A stretch of DNA of 64,000 nucleotides from Astragalus membranaceus (taxonomy: Eukaryota > Streptophyta > Magnoliopsida > Fabales > Fabaceae). Under the pieces are notes generated by a model. The model did no database searches. It was not told the DNA's origin and was given only the letters and a program-made list of their open reading frames with translations. The stretch is taken from the NCBI GenBank assembly GCA_039519185.1, contig CM076849.1, forward strand, positions 111,171,806-111,235,805, in the 5' to 3' direction. This document shows, piece by piece, positions 33,488-42,480 of the stretch; the first letter of the stretch is position 1; the number at the start of each line of letters is the position of its first letter. Both the position numbers and the translations under genes were made by a program.

Positions 33488-34458
33488 ATTCTTTCAAATT
33501 TTAAAAATTGTTGCACTTTACATAATTTGGCACACAATTATTATTTTCTCACCGAATCAGTTATTGGGAAATGAAATTTGTGTATTTAAATCTTTTGATT
33601 TTTTTGAACCTTAAATAACTCCAAAATACGCTGGTTAACATTGCATTTTATCTATTTTGTTAAGAATTTTTTTCCTAGACCGTTTATTGATGAACGAATT
33701 TCGCTTATTTGAACATTTAATTTTTTCCATAATCTAAAGTACTCCTTTGAGGGCCCCTAAAAAATTGGATTAGGTTGGGGGCCTATATGCTGTAGCACAA
33801 CCCGCACAGCGTAATCGCGTGTTCTTTTCGAATAATATTAAAAAAATTACCAACAACAATTGGTCGAACAGTAAATGAGTTGGAATCTCATCCCAATATC
33901 TCAAATTCAAGTCTTGTGTGTGACAAAATGACAAAAACTCTAATAGGGTGGAGAACCACATAGACCGACAAACCCGAGTATACATGATCAACCTGGTTCT
34001 CGATGTAGATATTATTCATCGATAAAATCGGTGAATATTACGCACTAATAAAGGCCAAAATTAAATTAAGTAAAACTAATTCTTTTTTTGACAACTAATA
34101 AAACTAATTTAAAAAGGGAAAACTTGAGTAACCAGGAATTTCCATATTCTCTTGACCCAACTTGATCAACTAACTTAACCAGCAAATATTAGAGGTTGGG
34201 TTGGGAGTGTAAAGTCTGTGCCAACACAAATTAGAGAGCATATAATCAACGAAAGAGAAAACGAGAGGATGAAAATGAAGCATGGTCGTTCGTTTGACTA
34301 AAACATTACGCTCGCGCCCCACTGCCACTCCCCATGTTCTTTTGCTTATATCCTACGCCGTAATATGGTCAACAAATATTAAAACACTTCATACCATTGA
34401 ATTTTGAATATACTCTCTCTATCTCATAATTGTATTTTTAAAAAAGAAATGTAAGAAT
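33488..34458. other. AT-rich intergenic sequence with a possible SINE-like piece
   Basis: A segment at about 33860-34030 (GGTCGAACAGTAAATGAG, CTCAAATTCAAGTCTTG, GGAGAACCACATAGACCG) has the look of a tRNA-derived repeat but lacks a clean B box. A stretch resembling a Stowaway end (TACTCTCTCTATCTCATAAT) starts at about 34412 and is cut by the next element. No gene is seen. Confidence 0.3.
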
Positions 34459-34994
34459 TAGGGGTGAAACATAGGATGAATTAAGACATGTTTTAACTAA
34501 TCGTAATCCGGTCTCAAATTTTGTGGATTCTAAGTCGTCTTAAAACTCGAACAAATTCAATAAACTATGATCGAGCCAATTTAGGAATAGGTTTAAATAG
34601 GATGGATCAAATTGTCTCAAAATATACATAGTAGTATAATTTTTCAAAACGGTGTTTCTACTATAATTAAATATTTAATATTTGATAATCAAATTTAATA
34701 GATAAATTCTATAAAACTTCTATAAAAGTAACGTTGATACTACTTTCTTTGAGTTTAGTGTCGCTTGAGTTATCATAATTCACAAGTATTAATGTATTAA
34801 TTATATGTTAATATATGTGTATGTATATTTTTGACGAGACGGGTAACCCGAGGGTCAACCCAAATCCGTCCTAACCTGAAACCGGGTTATTACTTCCCAT
34901 TTGTCTATTTTTTATGTGAGACAGAATTGGGTTCAACCCAAAACTATTTGGTTGAGACGGGTTGACAGGTTGGGATGAATAGTGCACATCCCTA
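34459..34994. mobile_element. hAT-type MITE with perfect 8-bp target duplication
   Basis: The 536-bp element has inverted ends TAGGGGTG (34459) and TAGGGATG (minus strand from 34994). It is flanked by perfect GTAAGAAT duplications at 34451-34458 and 34995-35002. Internally it has GGGTCAACCC/GGGTTGA motifs near both ends. No transposase frame. Confidence 0.85.
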
Positions 34995-35002
34995 GTAAGA
35001 AT

Positions 35003-35588
35003 CTTGTTAAATTTTTCTGATGTAAACTGTTTTTAGAAAAAAATTATCCTTTCTCGTATTATTTTATACAAATAAAAAACGAAATACAAAAAATATCGAG
35101 TGGGACTAGGCATTACCCTTGTTTGAAAAACAAAAAGTAAACATATGTAACAATAGTACCGTGCATAAAATCAAAAACCTGGAGACATAATCTTCGGCCC
35201 AAGAAAACAATTAGTTAAAATTAAGGTTTAAATAGTTATTACCCCCTTGCAAATATAACAATTATCCAGTTACCCCCTGCAAAAAAAATATTTAAAACAA
35301 GCCTTGCAAAATGTAAAGTTATCCAGTTACCCCCCTGCCGTTAAATTTTCTGTTAAAATATGTAAAATGTCACATATCCAGTTACCCCCTGCCACGTGTC
35401 ACCATATTATTGGGCCTCTGTGACACGTGGCACTACATGCCACGTCAGCATCCTATGTTACCACTGCCACATGGCACTGACATGTGCCACGTCAGCAACC
35501 AATGGATGGCTGCCACGTGGCACCTCACATGGCAATGAAGAGAATAGTGTGTTAATTTAAGAAATGTACTACTCTGGATCAATTTATA
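35003..35588. other. Intergenic repeat with G-box-like cluster
   Basis: CAGTTACCCCCTGC phrases recur at 35274, about 35325 and 35380. GCCACGTG(T/G)C, GCCACGTCAGC and GCCACATGGCAC motifs are crowded into 35390-35530. A 40-base piece at 35549-35588 (GTTAATTTAAGAAATGTACT...) repeats part of the 3.0-kb duplicated block (23108 and 30536). Confidence 0.5.
35390..35530. promoter_or_regulatory. Cluster of CACGTG-type motifs
   Basis: Within 140 bases are GCCACGTGTC, GACACGTGGC, two GCCACGTCAGC, two CCACATGGCA-like motifs and GCCACGTGGC. These match the core of plant G-box/ABRE sites, but they lie 2.9 kb upstream of the ERF start and within repeat-like DNA, so a regulatory role is only a possibility. 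Confidence 0.3.
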
Positions 35589-35728
35589 TGGGCGCTGCAT
35601 TTACCTTCGAACATTTTAGCCTCGACACGTGGCCGGTGCTACTCCGACGCTAATTCACTGTTAGCGTCCGCTTTTACCCTGTTAGCGTGGGTTTTTGGCC
35701 GATGCTAAAAGCTGTTTTTCTAGTAGTG
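35589..35728 (-). mobile_element. CACTA transposon end fragment
   Basis: The segment ends ...GCTGTTTTTCTAGTAGTG, the reverse complement of the CACTA terminus CACTACTAGAAAAACAGC. Subterminal GTTAGCGT(C/G) and GATGCTAAAA motifs precede it. The left terminus is not present. The flank TTTATA occurs on both sides, consistent with an insertion into the sequence also found at 23135. Confidence 0.7.
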
Positions 35729-35889
35729 TTTTATAAGAAGGAGAGGAGCAAGTTACGAGACCAAAATTCATTAGAGTCAAAGAAACGACAGTCAAAGCGA
35801 TGTAACCGAGACAATAAGGTGAAAGTCGAAAACAAACCAATTGACAAGTCGGAAGACTAGAAATTTCACATAAGTTTCTACCCGAACAC

Positions 35890-36634
35890 TTAAGGGCTAT
35901 CTCCCATAGGTTGAAAAAGTAACATACTACACTTGAAGGAATGAATCCAAAAATCAGGCACACCAAACTTTAGCAATGACCGAGCCTTTCTCAACTCTTG
36001 AACGATATCGCACATTGTGCTCGCCGCTCGAAGGAATGTGTGTTAGGAATTCAAGTGTGAGTGGTTAGTCCCACATCGACTAGCAATGAGCTAAATGAAT
36101 GATATATAAGAGAGGTGACCCATATAGTCAATGCCTTAAGATTTTAGCATGAGATGTGGCGTCCAAATCTCTTAGTGGTATGGTTCATTAGCTCATTGTT
36201 GCTATAGGTGCTCCCCGGACTCCCCAAGAAGTGGTATAAGAGAAAGGTTTGGCTCGGTGGGGGACCGAGAATGGATCCTGGTTTGGACCAAGTCTAGTGA
36301 TGTGGGTGACTTGCACTTGAGGGGGAGATTGTTGGGATTCAAGTGTGAGTGGTTAGTCCCACATTGACTAGGAATGAGCTAAATGAATGATATATAAGAG
36401 AGGTGACCCATATACTCAATGTCTTAAGGTTTTGGGTTGAGATGTGTCATCCAAATCTCTTAGTGGTCTGATTCATTAGTTCGTTGTTTCTCCTCGTGCC
36501 CCCGAACTCGCAAACACTGTGTTCCTAACTAAGCCAACTGGTATCCTCATAGACTCGGCCAAATGATTTTCACCTAAAAGTGAGTGAATCAACCTGATCC
36601 ACCTTTCTCTCGACCAGTGAATTGGAGGGAGTAA
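35890..36634 (-). pseudogene. Coding-like relic split by a TRIM
   Basis: On the minus strand an open frame runs from 36634 (after a TAA) to about 36522, ending SMRIPVGLVRNT. Once the TRIM and its duplicated target are set aside, the same frame continues from 36040 (FLRAASTMCDIVQELRKARS...) to a TAA at 35890-35892. The total is about 88 codons with protein-like composition. Beyond the stop another phase stays open to about 35682. I do not recognise the family. It may be a decayed host gene or a captured exon. Confidence 0.3.
36041..36516 (+). mobile_element. TRIM (miniature LTR retrotransposon)
   Basis: Two direct repeats of about 188 bp, at 36041-36229 and 36330-36516, begin TGTTAGGAATTCAAGTG and TGTTGGGATTCAAGTG. 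The first is followed by TGGTATAAGAGA (36232-36243), a mutated initiator-Met primer-binding site. The second is preceded by the polypurine tract TTGAGGGGGAGAT. The whole element is only 476 bp with no coding. Flanking ATGTG (36036-36040) and CTGTG (36517-36521) match at 4/5 bases. This is the standard TRIM architecture (Katydid-like, not Cassandra, since no 5S-like sequence was noticed). Confidence 0.85.
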
Positions 36635-36710
36635 TTAAGAATTATGTAACACTAAACTATAAGAGTAACTAATAGAAAGAAATAAATTTTTTAACAAGTA
36701 CCCTCTCTGG

Positions 36711-36959
36711 ACTCATTTTTATGAAAAAAAGTACCCATTTTTTTTAGATTTAAATATAAGCAAATGTCAACTAACTCAATTTCATTTAATGTTATTATTC
36801 TACAAATACCCTTATTTTATTATACTTGTACTACTAAGAGGTTTGCACATTCCCAAGAAAAAAAAAGAGTATAATGGTAAAATTAGTTTTTTTAATAACT
36901 AACTTTTTTAATAGGCATGTGATTAGTTTTTTTTCTTTTCACAAATGAGTCCAAAGTAG
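36711..36959. mobile_element. Stowaway-like MITE
   Basis: The 249-bp element is flanked by TA on both sides. Its inverted ends are CCCTCTCTGGACTCATTTTT and, on the other strand, CTACTTTGGACTCATTTGTG. It is AT-rich inside and non-coding. Confidence 0.65.
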
Positions 36960-36961
36960 TA

Positions 36962-37640
36962 GACGTTATAAATGAGTCAAGAGTACTAAACAAAGTGCGT
37001 AAAATGATAGAACTTGTAATATACTTCTTTCTTTTCGTTTACAAACAAAAGATGGTTATGCACACTATGTAATATCAACTAAAACAACAAGTATGATTCT
37101 TAAATTACCACTGCCAACTCTTCTTGAACACCACAAAAAATAAAAGAAAGTTGAGAAAACAAAGTTATTTGTATTGAGAAAAGAATAAAAGGAACAATTA
37201 ATAAAAGCAAATTTAATACATTAATTAAAGAATCATTTTGGTCTGGGAGGTGCTATCATTATAGTCTCGGATCTATCATAATCTCAAATAATCCCCAAAT
37301 GCCTCTTTAGTAAGTTATTTTCGTTCTTTTTAATTTATTTTAGTTCTTAAATTTTTTGACAATTACCTCAAATATATTTTCTTTTGTCAATTTAACCATA
37401 ATTTCAATAACACTTCACACACATTTAGAGACCAAAATAAGTATTTACCTTTTAATAGATATTTTTACTTATTTTTGTTACATAAAATAAAAATGGTGTT
37501 TTTTGACATCATATAGAAAATGGCAGTACAAAATTGGAGAGTAAATATAACGGCAATGATAATTAAAGAGAGCAGGCATCTTCGAATTCAGTGCATAAGT
37601 GTGAACGCGGAATGACACGGTCAAACAAGCCTACTGGCAA
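36962..37640. other. Intergenic sequence upstream of the ERF gene
   Basis: AT-rich with no recognised element. It probably contains the distal promoter. Confidence 0.4.
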
Positions 37641-37675
37641 CGTTAACGACACCGATACCTGACGGACAAGGAGGG

Positions 37676-37712
37676 CACGTGTCTTCATCTAAACGTCAAA
37701 GGAGTACGTGTC
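37676..37712 (+). promoter_or_regulatory. Two ABRE/G-box-like sites in the ERF promoter
   Basis: CACGTGTC (37676-37683) and TACGTGTC (37705-37712) lie about 150-180 bases upstream of the TATA box. ACGTGTC cores are bound by bZIP factors in abscisic-acid and stress responses. An AACGTCAAAGG stretch between them includes a TTGAC core on the minus strand. Confidence 0.45.
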
Positions 37713-37857
37713 AATTAATCAACGGTCCGTACCTTAAGCATAACAAAGCTGACTTGTCTCATGACCATGATTCTGAAGAAACTAACCCAGGGTTACGCGC
37801 ATTACAGTTTAAAAATTAACTTCACAATTAACAGTGATAATTCACCTGTCCAGCTGC

Positions 37858-37864
37858 TATATAA
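37858..37864 (+). promoter_or_regulatory. TATA box of the ERF gene
   Basis: TATATAA in the context CAGCTGCTATATAAGAGAG. A transcription start about 30 bases downstream (near 37890) would give a leader of about 500 bases. Confidence 0.6.
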
Positions 37865-37889
37865 GAGAGTGATAGTCGGATAGGCAAAT

Positions 37890-38394
37890 TCAAGAGTGAC
37901 CGAGAGTTTCACCAAATAAAACTTCTCTTCTCTTCTTTCCCTTTTCTTGTGAGTGAGAGAAAAATCGAGCGTTTTCAGATTGTGTGGTTCTCCATTGTTT
38001 TCCTCTAATCTTTAATCTCTTTCCCCCTTCTCTTACACCCCGCTTCTCTGAATCCCTTTCTGTTAATCATCTGTCTTTCTTCTTATATGGTTTTTTGAGT
38101 TTGTTTCTAAACTTAAAAGGATTTATAGAAAGCCAGGTGTTTTCAGAATCGAGATCCAGTTTTTTTTTTAGTTCAAAAAATTGCTATTTTTTTAAATTTA
38201 GTCTTTCAAATCTTTCAATCGGCCAAGAGGGTTGTTTTTGATCCCTCAAAGCTTTCTTCTTTTTTAATTAATTTTTATTAAATTTTCTGGGTTTGAAGTT
38301 GGTTGTCTATTTAAAACCTCTTCCACCGTATCTTTTTTTTGAAGGGCGCAGATTAATTTTATTATCTGTGTTTATTTTTTTGTTAATTAATTAT
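37890..38394 (+). other. Inferred 5' leader of the ERF gene with a tiny upstream ORF
   Basis: The stretch is pyrimidine-rich (CTTCTCTTCTCTTC near 37921) and lacks any ATG except 38087-38089, which opens a three-codon upstream frame (Met-Val-Phe, stop at 38096-38098). The leader could modestly dampen translation through this minimal frame. Whether an intron lies in the leader cannot be judged from sequence alone. Confidence 0.5.
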
Positions 38395-39504
38395 ATGGCA
38401 GGTAGAATGGATTTCTACAACAATCCACAGTTTCAGTCAGATCCGTTCAGAGGTGGTGAGTTAATGGAAGTTCTAGAATCTTTTATGAAGACTCCTTCCA
38501 CAACTCCCTCACCAAGACCATCCCCTTCTTTCTATTCACACCTCCCTTCTGCTTCTACTTCTACTTCTACATCCCCTTCCTCCCCTTCTTTCTATTCACA
38601 CCTACCTTCTACTTCTGCATCCCCCTCCTCCTCTTCTTCTGCTTTCTACACCCCCTCTCCTTCATACTACCAACCTCCTCCTTCTCTCCCTACCACACAG
38701 CCCAATTTCTACACAGATGGTTGCTCCTCTTCCATGATGCCCTACCTATTTCCTTCAGGGTCATCAGATAGCCAAAACTTAATAGGCTTTGAACAGGAGC
38801 AACCAACTTGTTCAGTACTTGGGCTCAACAACTTAACCCCTTCTCAAATTAACCAGATCCAAGCCCAGATCCATTTCCAGGCCCAATCCCAAGCCCAACA
38901 AAACACCAACAATACTCTCAGCTTCCTTGGGCGAAAGCCCATACCAATGAAACAAGCCGGTGTCCCCCCAAAGCCCACAAAGCTGTATAGAGGGGTAAGG
39001 CAAAGACATTGGGGAAAATGGGTAGCTGAGATTAGACTTCCAAAGAACCGTACCAGACTTTGGCTTGGTACCTTTGAAACTGCAGAGGAAGCTGCTTTGG
39101 CTTATGACAGAGCAGCATATAGACTCCGAGGTGATTTTGCAAGGTTGAATTTCCCAAACCTTAAAAACCAACAAGGTGGTGTGTTTGAGGAATATAAGGC
39201 TTTGCATTCATCGGTTGATGCTAAACTTGATGTTATTTGTGAGAATATAGCTGATATGCAGAAACAAGGGAAGGCAGAGAAAGTGGTGAAGGGTTCGAAA
39301 AAGTGTTCTGCAAAAGTTGAGAAGAATGAAAAAGTTGAAGCTTCTTTGTCTCCTGTTTTGACTGAGAGTGAAGGCTCTGATGATTCTTCTCCTTTGTCTG
39401 ATCTTACTTTTGATGTCATAGAGCCACAATGGGAAGCTGGTTCTCAACATTTTCTTAATTTGCAGAAATTTCCATCTTATGAGATTGATTGGGATTCTCT
39501 GTGA
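38395..39504 (+). CDS. RAP2-4-like: AP2/ERF transcription factor, DREB A-6 (ERF group I), RAP2.4/RAP2.13-like
   Basis: An intronless frame encodes 369 residues. I chose the ATG at 38395 (MAGRMDFYNN) because the frame further upstream, to 38293, opens only at TTG. Residues 9-32 (NNPQFQSDPFRGGELMEVLE) match the family N-terminus. Residues 34-100 are rich in Ser/Pro/Thr. GLNNLTPSQINQIQAQIHFQ (143-162) is a group I motif. The AP2 DNA-binding domain spans about 198-255, with YRGVRQRHWGKWVAEIRLPK, LWLGTF and AAYRLRGDFARLNFP. The Val and surrounding residues of the beta-sheet fit DREB-type factors. The acidic C-terminus (SPLSDLTFDVIEPQW, SYEIDWDSL) is the conserved activation-type tail. Relatives bind DRE/GCC-like elements in the nucleus and act in drought, light, ethylene and wound responses. 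The exact orthologue cannot be decided. The gene is complete, with no frame damage. Confidence 0.97.
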   Translation: MAGRMDFYNNPQFQSDPFRGGELMEVLESFMKTPSTTPSPRPSPSFYSHLPSASTSTSTSPSSPSFYSHLPSTSASPSSSSSAFYTPSPSYYQPPPSLPTTQPNFYTDGCSSSMMPYLFPSGSSDSQNLIGFEQEQPTCSVLGLNNLTPSQINQIQAQIHFQAQSQAQQNTNNTLSFLGRKPIPMKQAGVPPKPTKLYRGVRQRHWGKWVAEIRLPKNRTRLWLGTFETAEEAALAYDRAAYRLRGDFARLNFPNLKNQQGGVFEEYKALHSSVDAKLDVICENIADMQKQGKAEKVVKGSKKCSAKVEKNEKVEASLSPVLTESEGSDDSSPLSDLTFDVIEPQWEAGSQHFLNLQKFPSYEIDWDSL

Positions 39505-39860
39505 ATTGATAGTGTTTGTCTAGTTTAGTGGCTACTACAATTTGAGTTTTTGAAAATTGTAAGGCTGCTTCTAGGAGTTGGATAATCATTTGGGTTCATT
39601 AGGGTTATTTTTCTTTTTTTGTCTTTATTATGTCAATATGTTGTAAATCTCTGTCTACCTTGGTCAGCTGGCTTTTTTACTTGCTTGACTAAGGAGAATG
39701 ACTTCGGCGTAGATCTTATGATTATGCTCTTTTGATGTAATTCGTCCTAGTATGTTATTGTTGATGTAATTCAATTCTATTTATGAGAATATATATTCTA
39801 TTCTATTCTATTACTTTTTTAGTGGCTACTGTAATGGACCTTCTTTTATATTCTGAGTTT
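39505..39860 (+). other. Inferred 3' untranslated region of the ERF gene
   Basis: T-rich sequence with several TTGTAA/TGTAAT phrases (for example 39645, 39737 and 39765) of the kind that serve as plant near-upstream poly(A) signals. The exact cleavage site is not defined. Confidence 0.4.
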
Positions 39861-40598
39861 GGTACTAGCAAGTGGAACTCACTTTTAAAATTGGACTCAA
39901 CCGAAATGAATTTCATTCAATGGAATTTGGGGAAGAGATGTCATGTTTGAATTCATGGTGAAAGCATGTCTTGAAGGCACCAATAGTGGAATCTACAAAT
40001 CTTTGCCTTTGTTTGGTTCTTCGTTTGAACTAATAATATTGTGTCTCAATGCATATATCGCGATTGTTGAAGCTAGTGTATGTAGTTTTCGCAAAGTTAC
40101 AAGAATAGTGTTGCTAAAACTACTCAATCGAACGATTATCATAAGACTCAACATATATTAGTGATGGATTTTTGTAATGGCTTTTTTCGGCTGGTTTAAA
40201 ATTAAGTGGATCAATTTGAAGGGTTTTGAGGTACATTGAATCTGAAGGAATCTATTGAAAAATATAAAAAGATGTGTATCAGAATCAATATTAGAGGAAA
40301 TTTAGCAGTTAGTGGTATTGGAACAGATCCCCACTTAGGAATTTGGTGAAAGAGTGTCTTTGAAAACGGTTGACACTCACTCATTTCAATGCCCCTCTAC
40401 CCAAAAGTAACGGACCCGCAATCATCATATCATAAATAGTAAATACGCGTTACGTTCTACCGCTTTGAATACAGCCTGCAAGCTTATTTTGGATTCAAGT
40501 TTGCAAAAGTTATTTTGAAAATGAAGTTTTCTTAACCACCATATTTGTTTCTGTAAATATATCGAATTTCGTGAGTCTTACTATTAGATATAGACTTA
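39861..40598. other. Intergenic sequence downstream of the ERF gene
   Basis: No coding frame of note and no recognised repeat. The short frame at 39943-40161 has no family likeness. Confidence 0.4.
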
Positions 40599-41215
40599 CT
40601 CCTTCGTCTCAATCTGATCTTTAAGATGATGCACGAGTGATAAGAAAATGATTTGATATGCTAATTTTTATGGTTAAAAAATATGGTAAGAATAAAATAT
40701 CCCTATATTAATATGATTACCCCATTTTTCTTGTTTTTTGGTTAAAGCAAAAAGTAACAAATGATACTTCTTTTTGGGTTCAAATTCTCTCCGGTGAATA
40801 GTTCTATTAGGAGAGAGATAGACATATCAAATAAAATAATATTATTTTTAAAATAATATTATTTTATTTCATGAGTCTATCACTCTCTACTGAAACTATA
40901 TAGTAAATGGAGAGGATTTCAATCCCTTTTTTTTGGCAGCAAAAAAGTAATGATAATAAATACCGGAAAGAGGAAAAAGTACATGGGGATATCGGCTTTT
41001 GGGTTCCAACTTGAGTGTGACCAGTTGTAGTGTGAGTACGTGGTGTTTATTTGCCATTTCATCTAAGTAGACAAAAAAATACTAGAAAGAGGAAAGTCTA
41101 ATACTTAATATGGGTATTATTGGAAAAAATAATAAATGTAATAATATTATAAAATGACAAATAATTTGAGAAATAAAAAATGACAAATAAGAGAGTTAAA
41201 TTGAGACGGATGAAG
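40599..41215. mobile_element. Stowaway-like MITE hosting a nested palindromic MITE
   Basis: Inverted ends are CTCCTTCGTCTCAATCTGAT (40599) and CTTCATCCGTCTCAATTTAA (minus strand from 41215), flanked by TA at 40597-40598 and 41216-41217. At 617 bp it is too long for a simple Stowaway. The centre contains the separate foldback element at 40782-40919. Confidence 0.7.
40782..40919. mobile_element. Foldback MITE, nearly full-length palindrome
   Basis: AAATTCTCTCC at the left pairs with GGAGAGGATTT at the right. The arms stay complementary (GAGAGAGATAGAC with GTCTATCACTCTC, AAATAAAATAATATTATTTT around the centre near 40850). This is a 138-bp hairpin inside the Stowaway-like element. Confidence 0.7.
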
Positions 41216-41363
41216 TATTATATTAGTTATAGAGTTTTAGTATAAGTTACAAAATTTAGGGTATTGTTATAAAGTTTTACCGTAACTACTACATTAAGGA
41301 TAGTTTAGGACTTCCGCTTCTTGTATATATATCGCTCAACCTTTGCTTATCTAATTAGTAAAT

Positions 41364-42480
41364 CCCAACGACCGTTTGATAGCTAGAATAAAGAGACGAG
41401 ATATTTTTTTTATAAGAAAAAAGCAAAAATTATATTAGAGGGGGTGCAAAGGGGGTTGATAACTAAATCCCGTGACGTCCAATGTTTGTTGAGCGAACAT
41501 GATATGATAACTAAATCCGGCGACTTATCCTATTTTTCTCCCTAGTTAAATCTTATCTCGAGTTTGAGTTGGGGTACAAACAAAAATGATATGATAAGAA
41601 AATAATTTATTTATTTATCTTTCTAAAATATATTTTAAAATATAAATATTTGAAATCTAATAAAAAAATACATATTAAAAAACAAAAAATAAAAATAAAA
41701 CATGATGTTAAATTAAAAATAAAAAACATTAGTACTTAATCTAAAAAATAATGAATATCTATTGAAATTTACAAAATTAAAATAAGTGATAAAAAATAAA
41801 TTTATTATTAAATAAGTATATAAATAGAAAATTAATTTAATTTTCCAACAAACGAAATATAGTTGTCACAAGGATAGTTTTGTCATTAACTTAAAATATA
41901 GGCTAAATATATATTTTGGCCCTTTATCTTTGGGGTTGTGGTCACTTTGGCCCTTTATCTTTTTTTTTTCTCATTTTAGACCCTCATGTTTTTTGTGTGT
42001 GTCATTTTGGCCCCTGCCGTTATCATTTTGGTCCCTTATGTTTTTAATTGATTTCATTTTAGTCCCTTATGCTTTTAATTGATTTCATTTTGGGCCCTTA
42101 TGTTTTTAATTGATTTCATTTTCGTCCTTAAAAATTTGCCTAAAAAAACATAAACATAACGGCAGGGGGCCAAAATGACACACACAAAAAACATGAGGGT
42201 CTAAAATGAGAAAAAAAAAAGATAAAGGGCCAAAGTGACCACAACCCCAAAAATAAAGGGCCAAAATATATATTTAGTCTAAAATATATTATATCATTAT
42301 TTATTACCTTATCTAAAATATATAATAGAATAACACATATTATCTTTGTACCTAAATGAAATAATATATATTATCTTATATCATTGGCGTTACACATCAA
42401 ATATATGATATAGTGTTATCCATTACGTCCCTATCATATCCTATCTCTATCCTATCTTGACCATTAAACGGCCCCTAAGT
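41364..42480. mobile_element. Possible inverted-repeat element containing a nested MITE
   Basis: The left sequence CGACCGTTTGATAGCTAGAA, followed by AAAGAGACGAGATAT, pairs roughly with the right sequence ATATCCTATCTCTATCC...ATTAAACGGCCCC. A target duplication was not found, so the element is tentative. The Mutator-type MITE at 41901 lies inside it. Confidence 0.35.
41901..42279. mobile_element. Mutator-type MITE with 9-bp target duplication
   Basis: The 379-bp element is bounded by inverted repeats of about 125 bp that are almost perfect (GGCTAAATATATATTTTGGC at the left, GACTAAATATATATTTTGGC on the other strand at the right). Perfect 9-bp duplications TAAAATATA flank it (41892-41900 and 42280-42288). 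The centre holds three copies of a 31-bp unit (CATTTTGGTCCCTTATG TTTTTAATTGATTT type). Long inverted ends plus a 9-bp duplication are the hallmarks of Mutator-like elements. It is non-coding. Confidence 0.92.

Noticed and set aside
35682..35966. 94-codon minus frame as an independent gene
   Set aside because: It overlaps the CACTA terminus at its C-terminal end, has no recognised family and is at best part of the relic described at 35890-36634.
37984..38241. 85-codon frame upstream of the ERF gene
   Set aside because: It opens at GTG, not ATG, and lies in a pyrimidine-rich leader. It is not a credible upstream ORF.
38293..38394. N-terminal extension of the ERF protein with a hydrophobic segment
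   Set aside because: The extended frame opens only at TTG (38293). The first ATG in frame is 38395 and matches the family N-terminus, so the extension is leader sequence.
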